A stretch of 64,000 nt of DNA from Litomosoides sigmodontis (lineage: Eukaryota; Nematoda; Chromadorea; Rhabditida; Onchocercidae), in the NCBI GenBank assembly GCA_963070105.1, contig OY718807.1, positions 3,569,001-3,633,000 on the forward strand, written 5' to 3'. Under the pieces are notes generated by a model, which ran no database searches, had not been told where the DNA came from, and saw only the letters and a list, made by a program, of their open reading frames with translations. Position 1 is the stretch's first letter. Every line of letters starts with the position of its first letter. Of this stretch, positions 1 to 14,262 are shown in pieces. A program made the translations under genes and the position numbers.

Positions 1-324
1 GGAGAGATGATGAAAGTGAGAGGATGAATGAGTAATGAAGGAGGGAGAGAAACAAAAGGGACGGGGAAGGGGGGAAATACTGTTTGAAAGAGTGAGTTAA
101 ATTAATAATGAAAGAGCGGACGGCAGTGGGTGGCGGGCAAATCTGATCGTAGCGGTAAGATCAGTGCGGCGTAACGTTCCTATTACATCCATCCAATGAA
201 GCAGCTGAAATGTCTGGAATGGAAATGTACTACTGCAATCGACCAGCAGATGGTCGATAAGATGATAGAGTAGGAGATGATGGGATAAGTGAAGTGAAGT
301 GGAGGAGTGGGAGCAGTAGGAAAG

Positions 325-386
325 TACCTACTACCTACCTACCTACCTACCTACCTACCTACCTACCTACCTACCTATCTACCTAC
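325..386. repeat. (CTAC)n microsatellite
   Basis: An almost perfect tandem array of the tetranucleotide CTAC, with one variant unit (CTAT) near its right end. It would be length-variable between individuals. Confidence 0.95.
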
Positions 387-1739
387 CTGCTCACTTGACG
401 CGTGGAGTGCGCAGACAGGGATAATACATTGGGCTGGTGGTAGTAGTAACCGCGGTGCGGTTGCGGTTGCTATCGCTGCTCACAGAACCGGATGCCCAGC
501 GGCCGACAGCTCAAAACGGGCAAACGATAATGGTATGGGATGGCAGGGATGGATGTTGGTGACAGCGAGTATAAGTAGTGGTAATTGCTGTAGTTGTGGT
601 AGTAATCTGGTTGCATCCGTCGGTGGTACCAACACTTCCCTTGCCAAAAGGGAAATGTGAGGAGGATGGATGATGAAGTTCCGAATGTGTAGAAAGGCGA
701 AAAAAGAGCAGAGATGTATTTCTACACACTGATTGCTTCATGAAGAGTTAACACTGTTAGGTGCTTCCATCGAGCTGAATTACACCTCCGAACTCGCTAA
801 GTGAGGCAGATAATTGCTTTGCTTTTAATTGACGAAATTGCAGTAATTTTAGACTTCTAATTTTAATCTTCGAAATAGTATCCTTTTAAATGTTACCGAT
901 TACATTTATCAATTTTTTTTCTTTCTCATAAAACTTTCGCTTCCAGAAAAGCTCTCCTCGCAACACGCGTGTTAAGGAGATGGAGAGTTTTCGTAGTGAA
1001 ATTGCTATGAGTGGTTGATTTGAGAGTAAACATTTGCCGATTTCTTCCACGTCAATTTCAGTTCTCTTCTGAAATTTCAGTTTTTGAAGAATCTAACAAG
1101 TCTCTGAACGTTTCTTACTTCAAAATAAAACTAATGTACACAAATTGCTCTTCCATTTCAATTCACTTATTGTTGCAGATTACCATTTCAATAAAGATCA
1201 CTGATGACAGCGTTATTTTAGAATTAAAAATTACAAATGAGCATGTGTAATTTAAAAAAGAGGAAATTCTTCCTAGTCGTCTACCAGACGTAGTTGCAAA
1301 TTAGCATTAGCTTAGCTTACGGAAAAGTGCAGTGAGTGCTTCGTATTGCATACATACTTTAATGGCTGATTGATATCAGTGCAATCAATATGAATTAAAT
1401 TGATAATGAGGAAATGAATGATTGCAAAGATCGATTTCCTCACTTACTGGTCCAATGCCTAATTTTGTCATTAAATTCTTCCCAAACGACACAAATTTAA
1501 AATGAATTTTACAAGCATTCTAAATTTACATCTTTAACATAGTGAATGCATAAGATGAGAAGTGTAACTTTGTTTATTTCGCTTATTTAAAAAAGCGTGC
1601 TAATTAATCAATCAGTCAATGACAGTACAAACAAAAATGAGTGAATATGAATGGGACCACTCTCAAACTAAAAAGTGACATTTGAAATTATACATTGAAG
1701 AGTGGAATGCTTGATAAGATGATAGATTCACTCATCAAA

Positions 1740-1740
<1 letters not shown>

Positions 1741-1782
<42 letters not shown>

Positions 1783-1870
1783 TGTGTGTGTGTGGGTGTG
1801 TGTGGGTACTCGTTGATGGACGGATGGATGGTTGAATGAAAGAATGAATGAATGAATGAAGGAAGGAAGG
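1741..1870. repeat. (GT)n followed by GAAT/GGAA simple repeats
   Basis: A GT run of about 65 bases with a few GG interruptions, then a short unique spacer and runs of GAAT and GGAA units ending near 1870. Confidence 0.95.
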
Positions 1871-2117
1871 AATGGTCATTAGGATGTACCACATTTATGA
1901 TTGACTTCAATCCTCTCATTATTTCCTGACTTTCATCGTCTAAAAGTGATTTTATAAAATCACATGACTTTTACTCTTCAACAAACGTTTCCACAAGTTG
2001 CAGCACGCTGTCTCTGCTCAGCGATCGTCGAAAAGGAAGTGAGAGGGAAGCTTTCATCGAGGATTATATAATAGTGCTACTACTGGTTTTTCTCCATATA
2101 TACTTATTCATTTGCTT

Positions 2118-2154
2118 TCTCTCTCTCTCTCTCTCCCTCTCTCTCTCTCCCTCT
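2118..2154. repeat. (CT)n microsatellite
   Basis: Pyrimidine run of CT units with CCC interruptions. A complementary GA-rich tract lies about 300 bases downstream (2456-2502), so the two could pair with one another. Confidence 0.9.
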
Positions 2155-2455
2155 GTACATTACATCTACAAATATAAGCAGGTATTGCTTTTACCACGTC
2201 ATAAATGCTAATGAAGGTAATTAATTAACTGATGATGGATATCGTACGTGGAAATAAATGTGTCATTCATTCGTTATCACTTATCACTTCCTTTTTCCAG
2301 TAATTATCAATGAAGCCGATGATACTGTTCAAGCTCGCAAAGACGTTATTTGCTTATTTATTTATCTTTACTTTTCTACCACATAGCTTTAACATGTCAA
2401 ATTTATAAATGTTTTCACGAAAATGCACTTGCCTATGTATGGTGCGATCACAGAG

Positions 2456-2502
2456 GGCGAGAGAGGGAGAGAGAGAGAGAGGACGGGAGAGGGAGAGAGA
2501 TA
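2456..2502. repeat. GA-rich low-complexity tract
   Basis: Interrupted GAGA/GGGA purine tract, the purine counterpart of the CT tract about 300 bases to its left. Confidence 0.85.
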
Positions 2503-3898
2503 CAGAAGCTGAAATGATCAATGAGAATTTATCATTCTGATTGATGGTGAATTAAACGCAGAGTTTGAATCGATAATCCAACCATCAAGAAGATTTAAGA
2601 AAAATGGTTTAACAACCAACATTATGATGAACCTGTTTTAGCGTAAGGTCATCAGTGATACGTAAAAGACATTGTCGTTGTCCATTTTCTCCACCTCTCT
2701 GATTTATTTCTTGTATACCATTTGCTCCGTCATTTCATGATATTATTTCCGTTTTAGTGCAAATAACAAAATTATTTGGATAATTTCTCATTTTCACCGT
2801 TTATGTGTAATCCGGAATTTCATGACATTTCCGAAAAATCCACTATGATCCACAAATACACTTCACTCTCACGCAATTCAATGATTTTGTACCTTCCGTA
2901 AAATTTAATTGCTGAATTTTCGGAGCATTTAATTGTGTGTGTGTGTGTGTGTGCTTTTCACAACTTTCATTGTTATTCATTTCTTTTACTTTTCATCTTT
3001 TTAATAGTTTAGGGATGATAAGGGTGAAGTCAGTGATGAAAGATCCGGATTCTAGTCATCAATGATCCGATACTGTTATATTTCTTGTAGATTTAAATCC
3101 GTAATGTAATGTGGTGTGCTTACGGAAAGCAAATTTATAGCTGATAAAGATAATGCAATTGTGGTGGGAACCCGGTTTTCTCAATTGACTTGTTCCATCA
3201 CATTGCTTTATTTTCGCTCGTTGCGTCCTTACTTCCTTTTCCTTTCCGGCTACTCTCAGTCGGTCCCATTCACTGGTCTCATCATATTTGAAGAATCTTT
3301 CATTTCATTTCATTTTATTGAACTTGCATCTCTTTCACAAATATCACCAATTGTTGCAGAAGTGAGATTTTCAAGTTTGAACATTTGAATAAATTTAACG
3401 TCTAGATTTTAATGAGTCTAGATTGCCAACATATATAAATCATTAAAACCTGAAATCTTCAAACAAAATTAGGAAGTTAAAATTATGGAAATTATTATGC
3501 ATAAATTTCAACAATTTTTCAACTTCAATATCAATATAAATGCTATTTCTTTATTCTTTACGTCAGAGTTTTTTTTCCTTTATAAAATTCGGTAAATTAA
3601 AAAAAATATCGCTTACATCAAACATCAAACAGTATTCCCTTATAGATATATTAATGCAATCAAACATAATATAATCAAACTCATTTTGAGGACCAACTTT
3701 TTGAATTACATCGAAATTCTTATAAAATCTAAGTTGGAGGAGTTATTCTGAAAATATACGGGCGAAAACTCATTGAAACCTTGAAAGTGATCTTTGGATA
3801 ATTGAGAATGTGTGTTTTTTCTTACTCATAGACTTGCAAAATGTACCAAAATGAAATCAATGAAATATAAGTCTACTTGGTTGGTTGCTGATATTTGA

Positions 3899-3904
3899 TT
3901 TATT
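3899..3904 (-). terminator. Polyadenylation signal of the TSR gene
   Basis: TTTATT on the plus strand reads AATAAA on the minus strand, about 80 bases past the TAA stop of the thrombospondin-repeat gene. The distance is typical of a nematode 3' UTR. Confidence 0.6.
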
Positions 3905-3981
3905 TGTCATAGTCTGTCAAATTTAAGAACATTTCATACATTTTTCAAATTTAAGAACATCTCATACATTTTAAATGGAAA

Positions 3982-6900
3982 TTAACAACTTTTCAACTCA
4001 CAGGATTCCACTTGCACAGGTTCTCCGTAACTGCAAGACCTGAAAGAATACACACTTCAAATCCTTCACGAATTTTTACAAGACAACTCTAAGAAACACA
4101 AAAGTGTAGCGGTACCAGTAATGATATTAAGATTGTTGCGACAGTAGATTACTTCGACAGTTGGATTAACTGCATGAATAAGCAATGCTTACTTCTGGTC
4201 TTGTTTACTGTAACAAAAGAAATTATTGTACCTGCAAGGACAGGAACGCTTTCGTACGATCTTACCAGCACCACACGTCTCAGAACAAGCACTCCATCGT
4301 CCCCACTGTGACCATGAACAAGAACTTGTGTTGGAAGTACCACGATAAGCGGTCACTTCAGCGCCTCTCAATGGTGGTGACGTACCGACGCTCATCTGTG
4401 GACAGAAACATTCAACCTGTTCTACAATCTTACCGTCGCAGTTGCGTTTGACTTTTGCTGTTGCTAAAAAATTGAATGGCTTAGTTGTTCACTTTTAACT
4501 TCACTAAAAATTGCCTACAGATGGCAATTATCAATCGTGATATTAATTGACGTGTGCTGATTGGATGTAACCGTAGAAACTAACGAAACGCCATGCAAGA
4601 TCGTCTCCTCGTTCTGATGTTTGGAATATAGTAAGTATCGGAATTCCATGACGTCCATAAGCACTTCACGTCAACATCACGTCTGGTGGTTGTTGTTTGA
4701 CGGCAGTTATACTGTGAAAAGTTATAGAAATCTGTTTGAGTTCTATTCTGTGCCGTTGCGGATAACTGCGGTAATTCTTGTCCTACGGGGCATTCCTTAA
4801 TAAAATATACTGTATGACTTCTGTACGACGTAAGCGTAATACAACGTTCATAAATTTTAATGCCAGAAAATACCAGGGGAATGCAGGGGTTCCTTTCAAT
4901 GTTGCTATTTGACGTGCGACCATTTGCTGAGGTACCATCCATGCAGTACCGAGTATGCATCCGATTACCCTAAATTTAAAAATATGTTCGTTTATCAGCC
5001 CATATGATAAGTGTTAAGGGAAGAGATGGTATCAAATAGCATAGATCATCAAAGGATTTTAGCGGTACGCATTAAACAATGTTTAAGTGTTTCCGCTATC
5101 ACTTTCAGTATTTCCGTTTAAATCAATGCACAAAAAATATACCACAGTTACAATTCAAATCACTTTTAAAATAATGTGATAAGCTTATGCGACATTAAAA
5201 ACTGATCCTCACCTGAGTACATGCTCCGGTACAACTACACCACTCTGTCCAGTGCGACCAACAGCATTCCGGAGCATTGCTCATTTGAGGGCACGGCGTT
5301 TGAGCACAGCTTTCTTCCTCCCGCAATTCTCCGTCACAACGGCAAACAGAGTCATCCCTTTGCACAAAATTATCTGAAACGCCTCCAAAATTAAAATCCT
5401 GAAATTTCCTAGTGTCACAGATGAACCATTCATTTCAAAGAGCAAAATTGCAACTTTAAAAAATTTTTAAATTAATTCAAATGAATTTTCTCGTCAGAAA
5501 CAATAGACTGAGGTCAACAACATGTTTATAAAAAAAATTTTGCAAAATCATCAGAGTACTTTGCTTAAATGGTGCAAAATTATGAATATATGCAGCTCGT
5601 TGATGTCGCCGTGTTAAACGTCTAAATTCTGGCGGTATGACTCGTTGCAAGCCTTAAAATAGTACTTATGTTGCAACTTTTGTTTTTTAATGGATAAAAA
5701 GTTTGAACACTTCTGTTCACATAAACGGTAATTATTGAAATTTTTAGAAAATTCCAGACAACCTCTTTCTTGCTTAACATTTCATTTTAACATTTCAATA
5801 TTACAAATGTCAAGTTATTAGCTACAAATTGTTTTAGTATATCTTGTCTACCATAATTTAATCTTGTGTAGTGCCCGACAACAGCAGGATTAGGTCTATG
5901 CTGCATAGTTGATTCCTCTGATATGCGTTTTCGTATCATTTTTGGATAATTTAGTGACTCGTAAAATCCATAACTTTGTGGACCACCAATCTCAGGAGAG
6001 CAAAATCGAAGTCTGAAAGAAAATAGCATGTCGTTTATTGAAATTTAATAGCTCCGTTCATTTTAAACATTTGTAAATTAAATTAAGAGATTTTGTAAAT
6101 TAAGAGATAATACGGAAGTATTCGGGAAATGTCTTGGTGTAAGTTGCTAACTACAGCTAGAAATGGATGAACAAGACCTGATGATACTATTACAAAATTT
6201 CCGGAAAATAAGTTAACCTAAACACCTTTTAGGGAGATGAAAAAATTAGAGTACGATCATTAAAAAAAGGGAAAGAAGTGAGTGCACATCATCTTTTTAC
6301 ATTATACGTAAGAAGTGTGAAACCTTTCACGAATGCCACCATCACAAGTCACGCTACAAGATGACCACGTTGTCCATTCGGTAAGTTTACAACAAAGGCC
6401 TAAATTAATTTCAATGAAAGGTCTGCTTCGTCATAATCATTGCGGAAATATCACTTCCTTTGACGTTTTTTTTTGGTTCTAACGCAAACGAAGCAGATAT
6501 GACCAATATTGCAAACTTTTCCTGTTCACACAATTGAATCAAGATGACGTTCACGTGGCCAACATAAACAATGAAACAATAAGCCTGAAGCTCCCCTGGA
6601 CCAGTCCGAGCATTCTCCAACATGGGCTATTCAGCCATCAATATCAATCATTCTACAGATACTTGATATGTGATTAACCTGCATAACACTGTCCTCTGTC
6701 CACCGAATTCCCACTGCAACTGTTATCTTGAATTAGCCTGACTGTTGAGATATTTCCGGTAACCTGAAATTGCACAACTCTTTTGCATGCTCGATTTATT
6801 AGGATTGCATTTAGTTTTCATATCACTTCGTTTTCCACCTCTGCCTTTCATATGAAGCGAGGCAGTTCAACGAGTTCATGAAATTTGATGAGCAACTTAC

Positions 6901-9900
6901 AGTGGACATAGTTGATGCTAGTACACTATTGTTGTTTTGTGAAGTATTACTGAACGTCTTAACATCACCTTGATCATCTACTGGTAGACCAGTCTTATAT
7001 ACGGGAATAACCTCGGGTTTAGTACTCTCCACTTCCGGTTTAATCCTTGCTATATCTGAACGCGATGAAATTAATCTTTTTTCCAAGATATTGAAATTCA
7101 TTTGTCGAATTTTTCTTCTCTTTCTCACACGTTTTTCCGTTCTCAAAGATTGTGAAACGTTTGCAATAAGAAATATATAAACAATAAGTATTGTTTACCT
7201 TCCACAGGGCTGTCTTCTTTAGTCTTAGTTACATCAGCCTTTATGCAACTGAAAATAAAAAATTATTTCCGAATAATAAGTATCACAGATGGATGGATGC
7301 ACGAAAGATGTGTTTTGCAATAAAACGATTGCTCACATATTCCAATTTACAACTTCGTCTTGACAGTTAAAATTCTTCGAAAATATGATCGGTAATCAGT
7401 GAAATTTCCAGTTGGTGCATGATGAGAGACGTTAATAAATCCTTCTAACCTCATCTATCCTACCTACACTACACTATCAATTAAACTCAACTAATTGGCA
7501 GTTATATTTTAAATTTGCGAAATTATAATTGCTACTAATCAATCATTTTTTTTTAATCAGTTTTAAGTAGTACATCACTTACTTTCTTCTTCGTTCACGA
7601 ATACCAACACCACAGGTAACAGAGCAGGTACTCCAGGAAGACCACTCATCCCAGTATGGACATACTGATTTCTGGCAAAATCGAAACTCTTGCTCAGCAC
7701 CAGCACATTGCGTGCCCGTCGGAAGGCACGATCGTTGCCTGAAATAAAATAATTTCGTAAAACGTAGACGGATTTTAATTTACTTTAATAAAATATATTG
7801 AAATTAACAATGCAATAAAAATATTTTAATAAAAAAAAATAAAAAAAAATAACAAATTTGAGATTTTGGAAAAAGATGGGAAATTTGAATGAAATTACTA
7901 AACGAATTGAGCGTTGTAATTAGTAGCCATATTTCGCAAACAAATAACCTGCTTTCCTGGCCATGACCACAGGTAGTACTACACACTGACCAGGAACTCC
8001 ACGATGTCCAACTTGGACATTCAGGTAGACCTTTGCATATCATTTGGTCTTGTGCTGCACCATCGCAAAGCGAACTTATCAAATTATTTCTTACGCAAGT
8101 CCTGCAACATCCACCGAACAATGTTAACGAAATTTTGCAAGAACACCTTAAAATTATATTTGCAAAGAGATTTTGAGAAAGAAACTTATTACAGTACACT
8201 CATTATTAAGGATAACGGCTATCGGCAAAAGTCATTTCATTTCATGACACGTAAACACTTTGAAAATAGCTCGAAAGCTTTCAGGTGCAGCTTAACCTCA
8301 CCTTACACGTAGTTTGCTTCCATTTGTGCCGCAAGTTTCAGTGCATTGTGTCCATGGTGACCAGTCGGTCCACTCTGGACATGAATTCGTCCTGCATGCT
8401 TCACGTTCTTCCGCATCACCGACGCAATCATTGCCACCATGACAAATCCTTGTGCGATGCTGAAATGAAATTAACATTGGAATTTTCAAGATTTCCTCGC
8501 ATTAATAGTAAGCCAACGAGTATAATTAACAATTATAGACCGTCACTAACAGCTAAAGTGAAGTAAAATGGTTTAAGAAAGACAATAAAAAGTGATCGTT
8601 GACGGATGAAAACACATTTTCAAAACTATCAATTCGTTTGTGATGTTTTAATTATGGCACAAATATCGCTAGATGGAGAAATTCACTCGCTCAATATTCC
8701 CTGTAAATCCGTTCAGAAATTTCAAACGCAAATACCCGATGTCCGCTACCGCAGCTCACACTACACGTACCCCACGGCTCCCAAGCGGACCAAGAGGGAC
8801 AAGACGCTGCTTCGCATACCTTGTTCTCAAAGTTTTCACCAATACACAAATCACTGCCCATACATTGCCTAAAATTTAAACCTTAAAAGTTTTTTTAAAA
8901 AAAAGCCATTTAAATATCAAAACTGTTATAATATTACTAGGATAATTACTGGAATAGAGCATTAAAACGGCAAGTTTTCGACAATAGTAGCTTGTAGAAT
9001 TTGTTTACCTTCGCTTTGTTTGTTGTCCAAATCCACAGGTTACCGAGCACTCTCCCCAATCGCCCCATATAGACCATTGGCCACAATTTTCAGTGCTACA
9101 GCTCTCAACGCTCTAAAGTTCTCGGAAATTTTTTGATTGTTAAATTAATTGAGAAGCATATTGCATTAGAATGAAAATTCTCTAAAAAAAACTTCTTACC
9201 ATTGAAGGTCCATCGCATTTTCTACCGCCTGGACAGATGCGCGATCGCAATCGCTGTCCACCACCACATTTCCGCGAACACTCACTCCACGCTGACCAAG
9301 GCTCCCATTCCGGACATGGACCGCTGCTACACAATTCTTCTCTCGTCGACTCACCTAATGATGATTTTTTTGTTGTCATAATAATTCATTGCTGAAGCAC
9401 TTACCTTTACATTTGCTGTCAATTGAGCAAAATCGCTTCTGCACACTGACACCTATTCCACAGGTAACTGAGCACAAACTTTGTGGCGTCCACTCTGACC
9501 AGGAAATTGTGATACTTTCAGGTGAATGTTCAACTGTTGTTGTTGGCATTGACTGTATCGGTCTCTGTGACACATCTTCCGGTTTGGATGTTACATTGGC
9601 TTCTTGCTGTTCGTTGATATAACTTCCGGGCCATTCTTTATTGAACATTAAATTGGGAGAAGCTGTGGCCACTTGTGGACATGTCTGGAATTGATAAACC
9701 TTCACAAGTTTGGTAATCATTTATAAATTTAGCAACTTACAAGTTTGAAGATTATATGAGCAGCAGTTTTTTGTCTGTAAACAATTTACGGACGTGAGAC
9801 TTATCCGAGTTCAGGCATATTTTTGTCCAGGCTACAATCGGGAATCAACTTACAGTAAAGCAAGGATTAAGTTCACATGGAGCTGTACATGGCCAATTAT

Positions 9901-11613
9901 AGGTCGATTTCTGAAGGTATGCTAATGATGGTGCGTAACAATTTCCGCCTGAAAGTGGTACTTAATGTTAATTAAGACCTGGAATGAGATGAGAGTATCA
10001 GATAATTGGCAGATTTGATTTAAAGAATTACTAAGGCAATGAAAACACAAAACCTGAACATCTATTATAAATTGCTCCTCGTTGACCATAGTTAACAACA
10101 GCTGGTTTGATCGGTGTTAGAAATGGTACTTGATTGGTTGTAGGTGAATAGTAATCCTATAACTTTAAATTGAGTTAATTAGGATGGTTAACTTAGACGA
10201 TGCTACTCTTACTTTCTTAGCACTAACGAGTTTTTTCTTTGAGGAGAGAGGAGGATATGAATCGAAATATATTTGTGTTAAAGTTATATTAGAATTTCAG
10301 ACAATCAGTTTTGCACTCCTACCTGCACCTATTAATCGATTCCTTTTATTTTTTATTCAGAAAGAAATCTTTTAATTTTATTGCCACTCGTTCAAGTAAG
10401 ATGTATTTTCCGGAATATTCGTTTCCGAATTCTGCTACTACTACCCATATGGTGGTGACTTGTGCGAACCTGTTTTGTTGGTAAGTAATTATTGTTGGTA
10501 TTGGAAATTTGCGGTAAATTTGACGAGTAATGATTTGCATGCTGTGGATGTTTATTGTTGTAAAGTGAAGACGATGGATTAGAACCATCTTGAACTGCTG
10601 ACATTAAACTACCACCACTTACTGGTCTAACCGGCTCTGGAAAAAAAAAACTAGTTTTATCAGTGAGCAAACATTGAGCTGCCGATTTCTTGAAAAACAT
10701 TTGGCGAAAATTCTTGGCCGCAAGAGGCAGTGAAGAAAGAGCAATCTTCAAAGAGAATAATTAACCGAAAAACACCAATAAATTTTGTGAAATAATTTGC
10801 ATTAAATTAGGCTGCACTGTTGTTGGCTAACACTCAGTAAGAAAAATAAAGTAAAAATTAAAGCAAACTTTGAAATTTTAAATGCAAAAAATTGTTTAAT
10901 TAATTAATTTAATCTTTAAACAAACTTAATTTTCTACTAGTAATTACCATATTCGGCATTTTTTGTTTGCCTTCCTCCTGCATTGTCCCACAATTTTAAT
11001 TGAACATTTCGATCGGTAAAGTGATCCGTTCTGTGTATCATTTTCTTATCACTTAAATTCGCACTACTTGTACTCGTCCTGGTCAACCCGTCATACTTAA
11101 AACGTTCCGCTGCTTTTACTTGTAGTGGAGATGTTAGTAATTCTGGATCGGACAAAGATTCGAGCTTCTGCTTTAGTTTTAATTTTATTATTGCTGCTAA
11201 ACGGTCATCCTCCGAATTTGCAGAAGTATTCGTTGCCGGACACTTATCAAGAATTTCCAACACTGCACTTATCGGTTTTAAAGAGTTATCCAATGTGATA
11301 TTGCTATCACTTGAATTGGAATTTGTGGCATACAGTTGACAGAATCCTTTATTCTAAAATTTAATAAATTTAATTACCTCTCTTTGTTTGATCCCAATCT
11401 TATTAGGAAATCGATCAGTGGTTGAAAAAAAAATTCTTAAAATTCCCAGTACCTTATTTTTTTCAGGTTTAAACAGTGCAGCTTTACAATGCTCAATATT
11501 ATCAATGCATCGTTCCGCACATTCCAACAAGGAAGGCACTTCAATTCTTTGAAAAAATCTTCCGCTTCGGATAGTGTGAAATTTCGAGAAGCATACTTCT
11601 TGCGCATTGCAAT
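3982..11613 (-). CDS. Secreted multi-thrombospondin-type-1-repeat protein with PAN-like N-terminus (5' end unresolved)
   Basis: About 22 phase-consistent exons (first recognised 11613-11453, last 4039-3982, TAA stop) give about 1,165 residues. Exons 11613-11453 and 11353-10948 carry a PAN/apple-like cysteine pattern ([11 protein letters not shown], then GFCQLY). A Ser/Asn-rich linker follows (10636-10054). Then come about eleven TSR modules with WxxWxxC and CxxTCG cores, such as [14 protein letters not shown] (9354-9200), [12 protein letters not shown] (8459-8302), [14 protein letters not shown] (8101-7949), [14 protein letters not shown] (7738-7583) and [14 protein letters not shown] (4451-4232). 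WxxW motifs are C-mannosylation sites in this family, so the protein should enter the secretory pathway and act outside the cell in matrix, adhesion or axon guidance. No catalytic domain is seen, so ADAMTS is unlikely. One TSR (exon 4969-4585) has lost its CxxTCG core. I did not find the signal peptide exon. Exon 9776-9743 (CCSY) may be alternative because its phase does not fit the next exon. Confidence 0.85.
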
Positions 11614-11770
11614 CTTAAACAATTGGCTAATGAACATTCACAGTCTTTACTTACAGCATAGCAGAAGGAATGTAAATTGAAATATAACTTATTTAATTGC
11701 AAAGAAACTCAGCAGTTTTAAGCATTGAGCTAAATCAGTTGAAAACTCGCCAATTTTTAACTCAGAAATG

Positions 11771-11815
11771 AGTAGTAACAGTAGTAGCCGTAGTAGTAGT
11801 AGTAGTGGTAGGTGA
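11771..11815. repeat. (AGT)n trinucleotide repeat
   Basis: Imperfect run of AGT/GTA units upstream of the first recognised TSR-gene exon. Confidence 0.8.
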
Positions 11816-14216
11816 CAAATGTGAAATGACCGCAACTCCATCGTTGAGGGATGGACGAGAAAACAAAATTAAAGTTGTCAAAATGCAGATTTGTTGCAAC
11901 GGTTAAATTGACATTTCATAGTTTGAAGAAGGAATGAGTGTGAGGAATTAATGAAATTATGCTGTTAGGCGATTTATCAAATGGAATTTCTGCAATTCAA
12001 CTAATAAATGCGAATCAATTTTAACTATAAAATGTATAATTCATGAAATTCGATAAAGGAGCGATAACGATATACAGGATATAAAAATATCATTTCATTA
12101 CTAGTCTGGATGCGCTGCGACGAAAGCGCAAAAATTTTAACTTATTAATTTTCACCACACCAAACTATCTATTCTTGTGGATCACGCAAACGAAAGAGAG
12201 AGAGAGAAAGTTACAAGGAAAAGAGCAAAAAAAAAAGGAAAGGAAAGACACACCGAACACAACCATCAACATCCGTCCTCATTCCCCTCACTCCAGGTAA
12301 CTCGAATTAGACCATTATTTGACCATTATTGACCATTATTTGTCCAAATTTGAATGAACGTATGTATGTGCATGCATCATCGGTAACCAGTTCTCACTTT
12401 TCACTCTCACGCAACAAATCCTAAGATGAAAATAAGGTGATTATCCCCTACGATTCAAAATAACTTCAAGCTTTCTCTCTTCTCCACATTTGCATATTAT
12501 CCATGTTGTTGAACCTTGCCAGAGATGACCCTCGGAACACTTCACCTACGCTTCAGCAATACATCTTTTGAAAAATCCATTTAAAAAAACCGACATGAAA
12601 ATAAAAGTTTAGAATGTTAAGAGTAGCCAATGATGTCTTTTTTTTTTCAATCACATTCTTCTAACTGGCTAAATTTTTGAGCATTACTGGAATTACTGGA
12701 ATCAGAGTTCTACTTGATCAATTAAGATTTGCACTGACTGTTTCAGAATGTTTTTAAAAACTTTGAATGAAAAAATTTTAAATAATACATGATGAATAAT
12801 CAGCCAGTGATTATTAGTGTTAAGCCTAATAAAAATTTTTTTCAATAAAAATTTTCGTTCGATTTCAAGTAAAAGTGTTAATAATTTAATTATGAACTAA
12901 TTTCACCACTCTTCAACCGTTCATTATTTCGTTTGTGGTAGTGAAATTTTGTTATCACCTTTTTTAGCTATCATCAGTTATGTTTTCCGTCGAGAAAAAA
13001 CTGACTGCAATTTTTTATTTAATTTTTCATGATTTTATAACCTCAAAACTTTGTTAGTAAATCACTTTCTCTCCAAACATTCATTCAAATTACCGATCGA
13101 TCACTTCAGCTGGGTTTTATTGAGATTTCAAGACCGCTAATAATTTGCATTTCATCCTGCACAAGAAGATCTTTGCATCGAAAGCCGCCACTTCTTTCCA
13201 CAAAAAAAACAAAGACAAAGTGAAATAGAGCTATCGATGGGCGAAACTACTGGGTTGCTTTTTGTGGAAAGAATTTCGAAATGCTAAATTAATAAACTGT
13301 AAATTATAGAATTTAATTTTGAAAAATTCAAATAAATTTGCTCCTGCTTTTTTGAATTTATCGACTTCCAAACATCGCAATAAAAAAAAGAATGGAATCA
13401 ATGTTTCAACAGAAAGTCTAATCCAATTGACCAGGTGTCGTTAGCTGATGCACAAGTGATACTTCGACATTCATAGCTAACAATACGTGAAGTAATTTTC
13501 GAACGATCCGAAAGTTTTTTTTGTTTTAAATTGAAAAAGGAACGGAAGAAAATTGCTATTTTATTACTTATCCGTTTCCTTTCTTCCCCAATGCATTTCC
13601 CTCTCTTTCTCATTCCCTTCATGAATCATTTGGAAATTACTAGTTTATTTTGACTGTACGCACCCTCACAAATTTAGCACTCATCCAGGTCCTGCATTAC
13701 AGGCCTGTGGGACGACGAATCAGAGATGAGCAATCTGATAGCGATGATAAGAGGGAACGGAACACTGACAGTAAGATTATCTTTTAGCAAAAGCGTAGGC
13801 GTCAGCTATCATTTCAGTGTTCTATTTGAAGGTGCAATTTGTGAAATCAATTTCTCTCCGCTCCTAATCCTTCTTAGTCTCTCTATTAGCGCTTTATTCA
13901 AATTTATCCCTTTTCTTGCTTCAAGCATTTTCGCGTACGCTTCATTCATGTTTGTCAGACGATACTTCTTTATTCATTCCTGAAAAAGCTATAAAGTAAA
14001 TCCAACAATAATTAATTTACAAAAAATGACGTGTGACATTAGCGAAGGTGCTAAATTTCATTTGTGTGTCATATTCGCTGCCTAATTTCACATTTCCATT
14101 TTCTCTCAATTTGTGCCGCAAGCCGAGAGTATTTTAAAATATTTATTTTATTCATTAATTCAATGAAAAAGTGTGAAATTATTGCTGTGAACTAATTTTA
14201 AAACAATAAAAAAATG

Positions 14217-14262
14217 AGAAAGAGAGAGACAGAGAGAGAGAGAGAGCGAGAGCGAGAGGGTA
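14217..14262. repeat. (GA)n microsatellite
   Basis: GAGA purine run with a few C interruptions. Confidence 0.9.

Larger units (their letters stand above)
1..3981. other. Repeat-rich non-coding stretch downstream of the TSR gene
   Basis: I see no supported gene here. The stretch holds a CTAC tetranucleotide array, a long GT run, GAAT/GGAA runs, CT-rich and GA-rich tracts and a second short GT run. Short open frames across the arrays (for example at 307-660 and 1688-1919) are low-complexity translations of the repeats and have no splice support. The right end is the 3' flank of the minus-strand thrombospondin-repeat gene. Confidence 0.6.

Noticed and set aside
307..660. 117-codon open frame on the plus strand
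   Set aside because: Its first part is a translation of the CTAC array and the rest has no domain, splice context or homology.
1688..1919. Two overlapping minus-strand frames rich in His and Thr
   Set aside because: Both are readings of the GT and GAAT microsatellites.
10392..10751. TSR-gene linker read as a separate 119-residue protein
   Set aside because: Only 10636-10470 is exon; the flanks are intron with clear TTTCCAG and GT sites, and the phase fits neighbouring exons.
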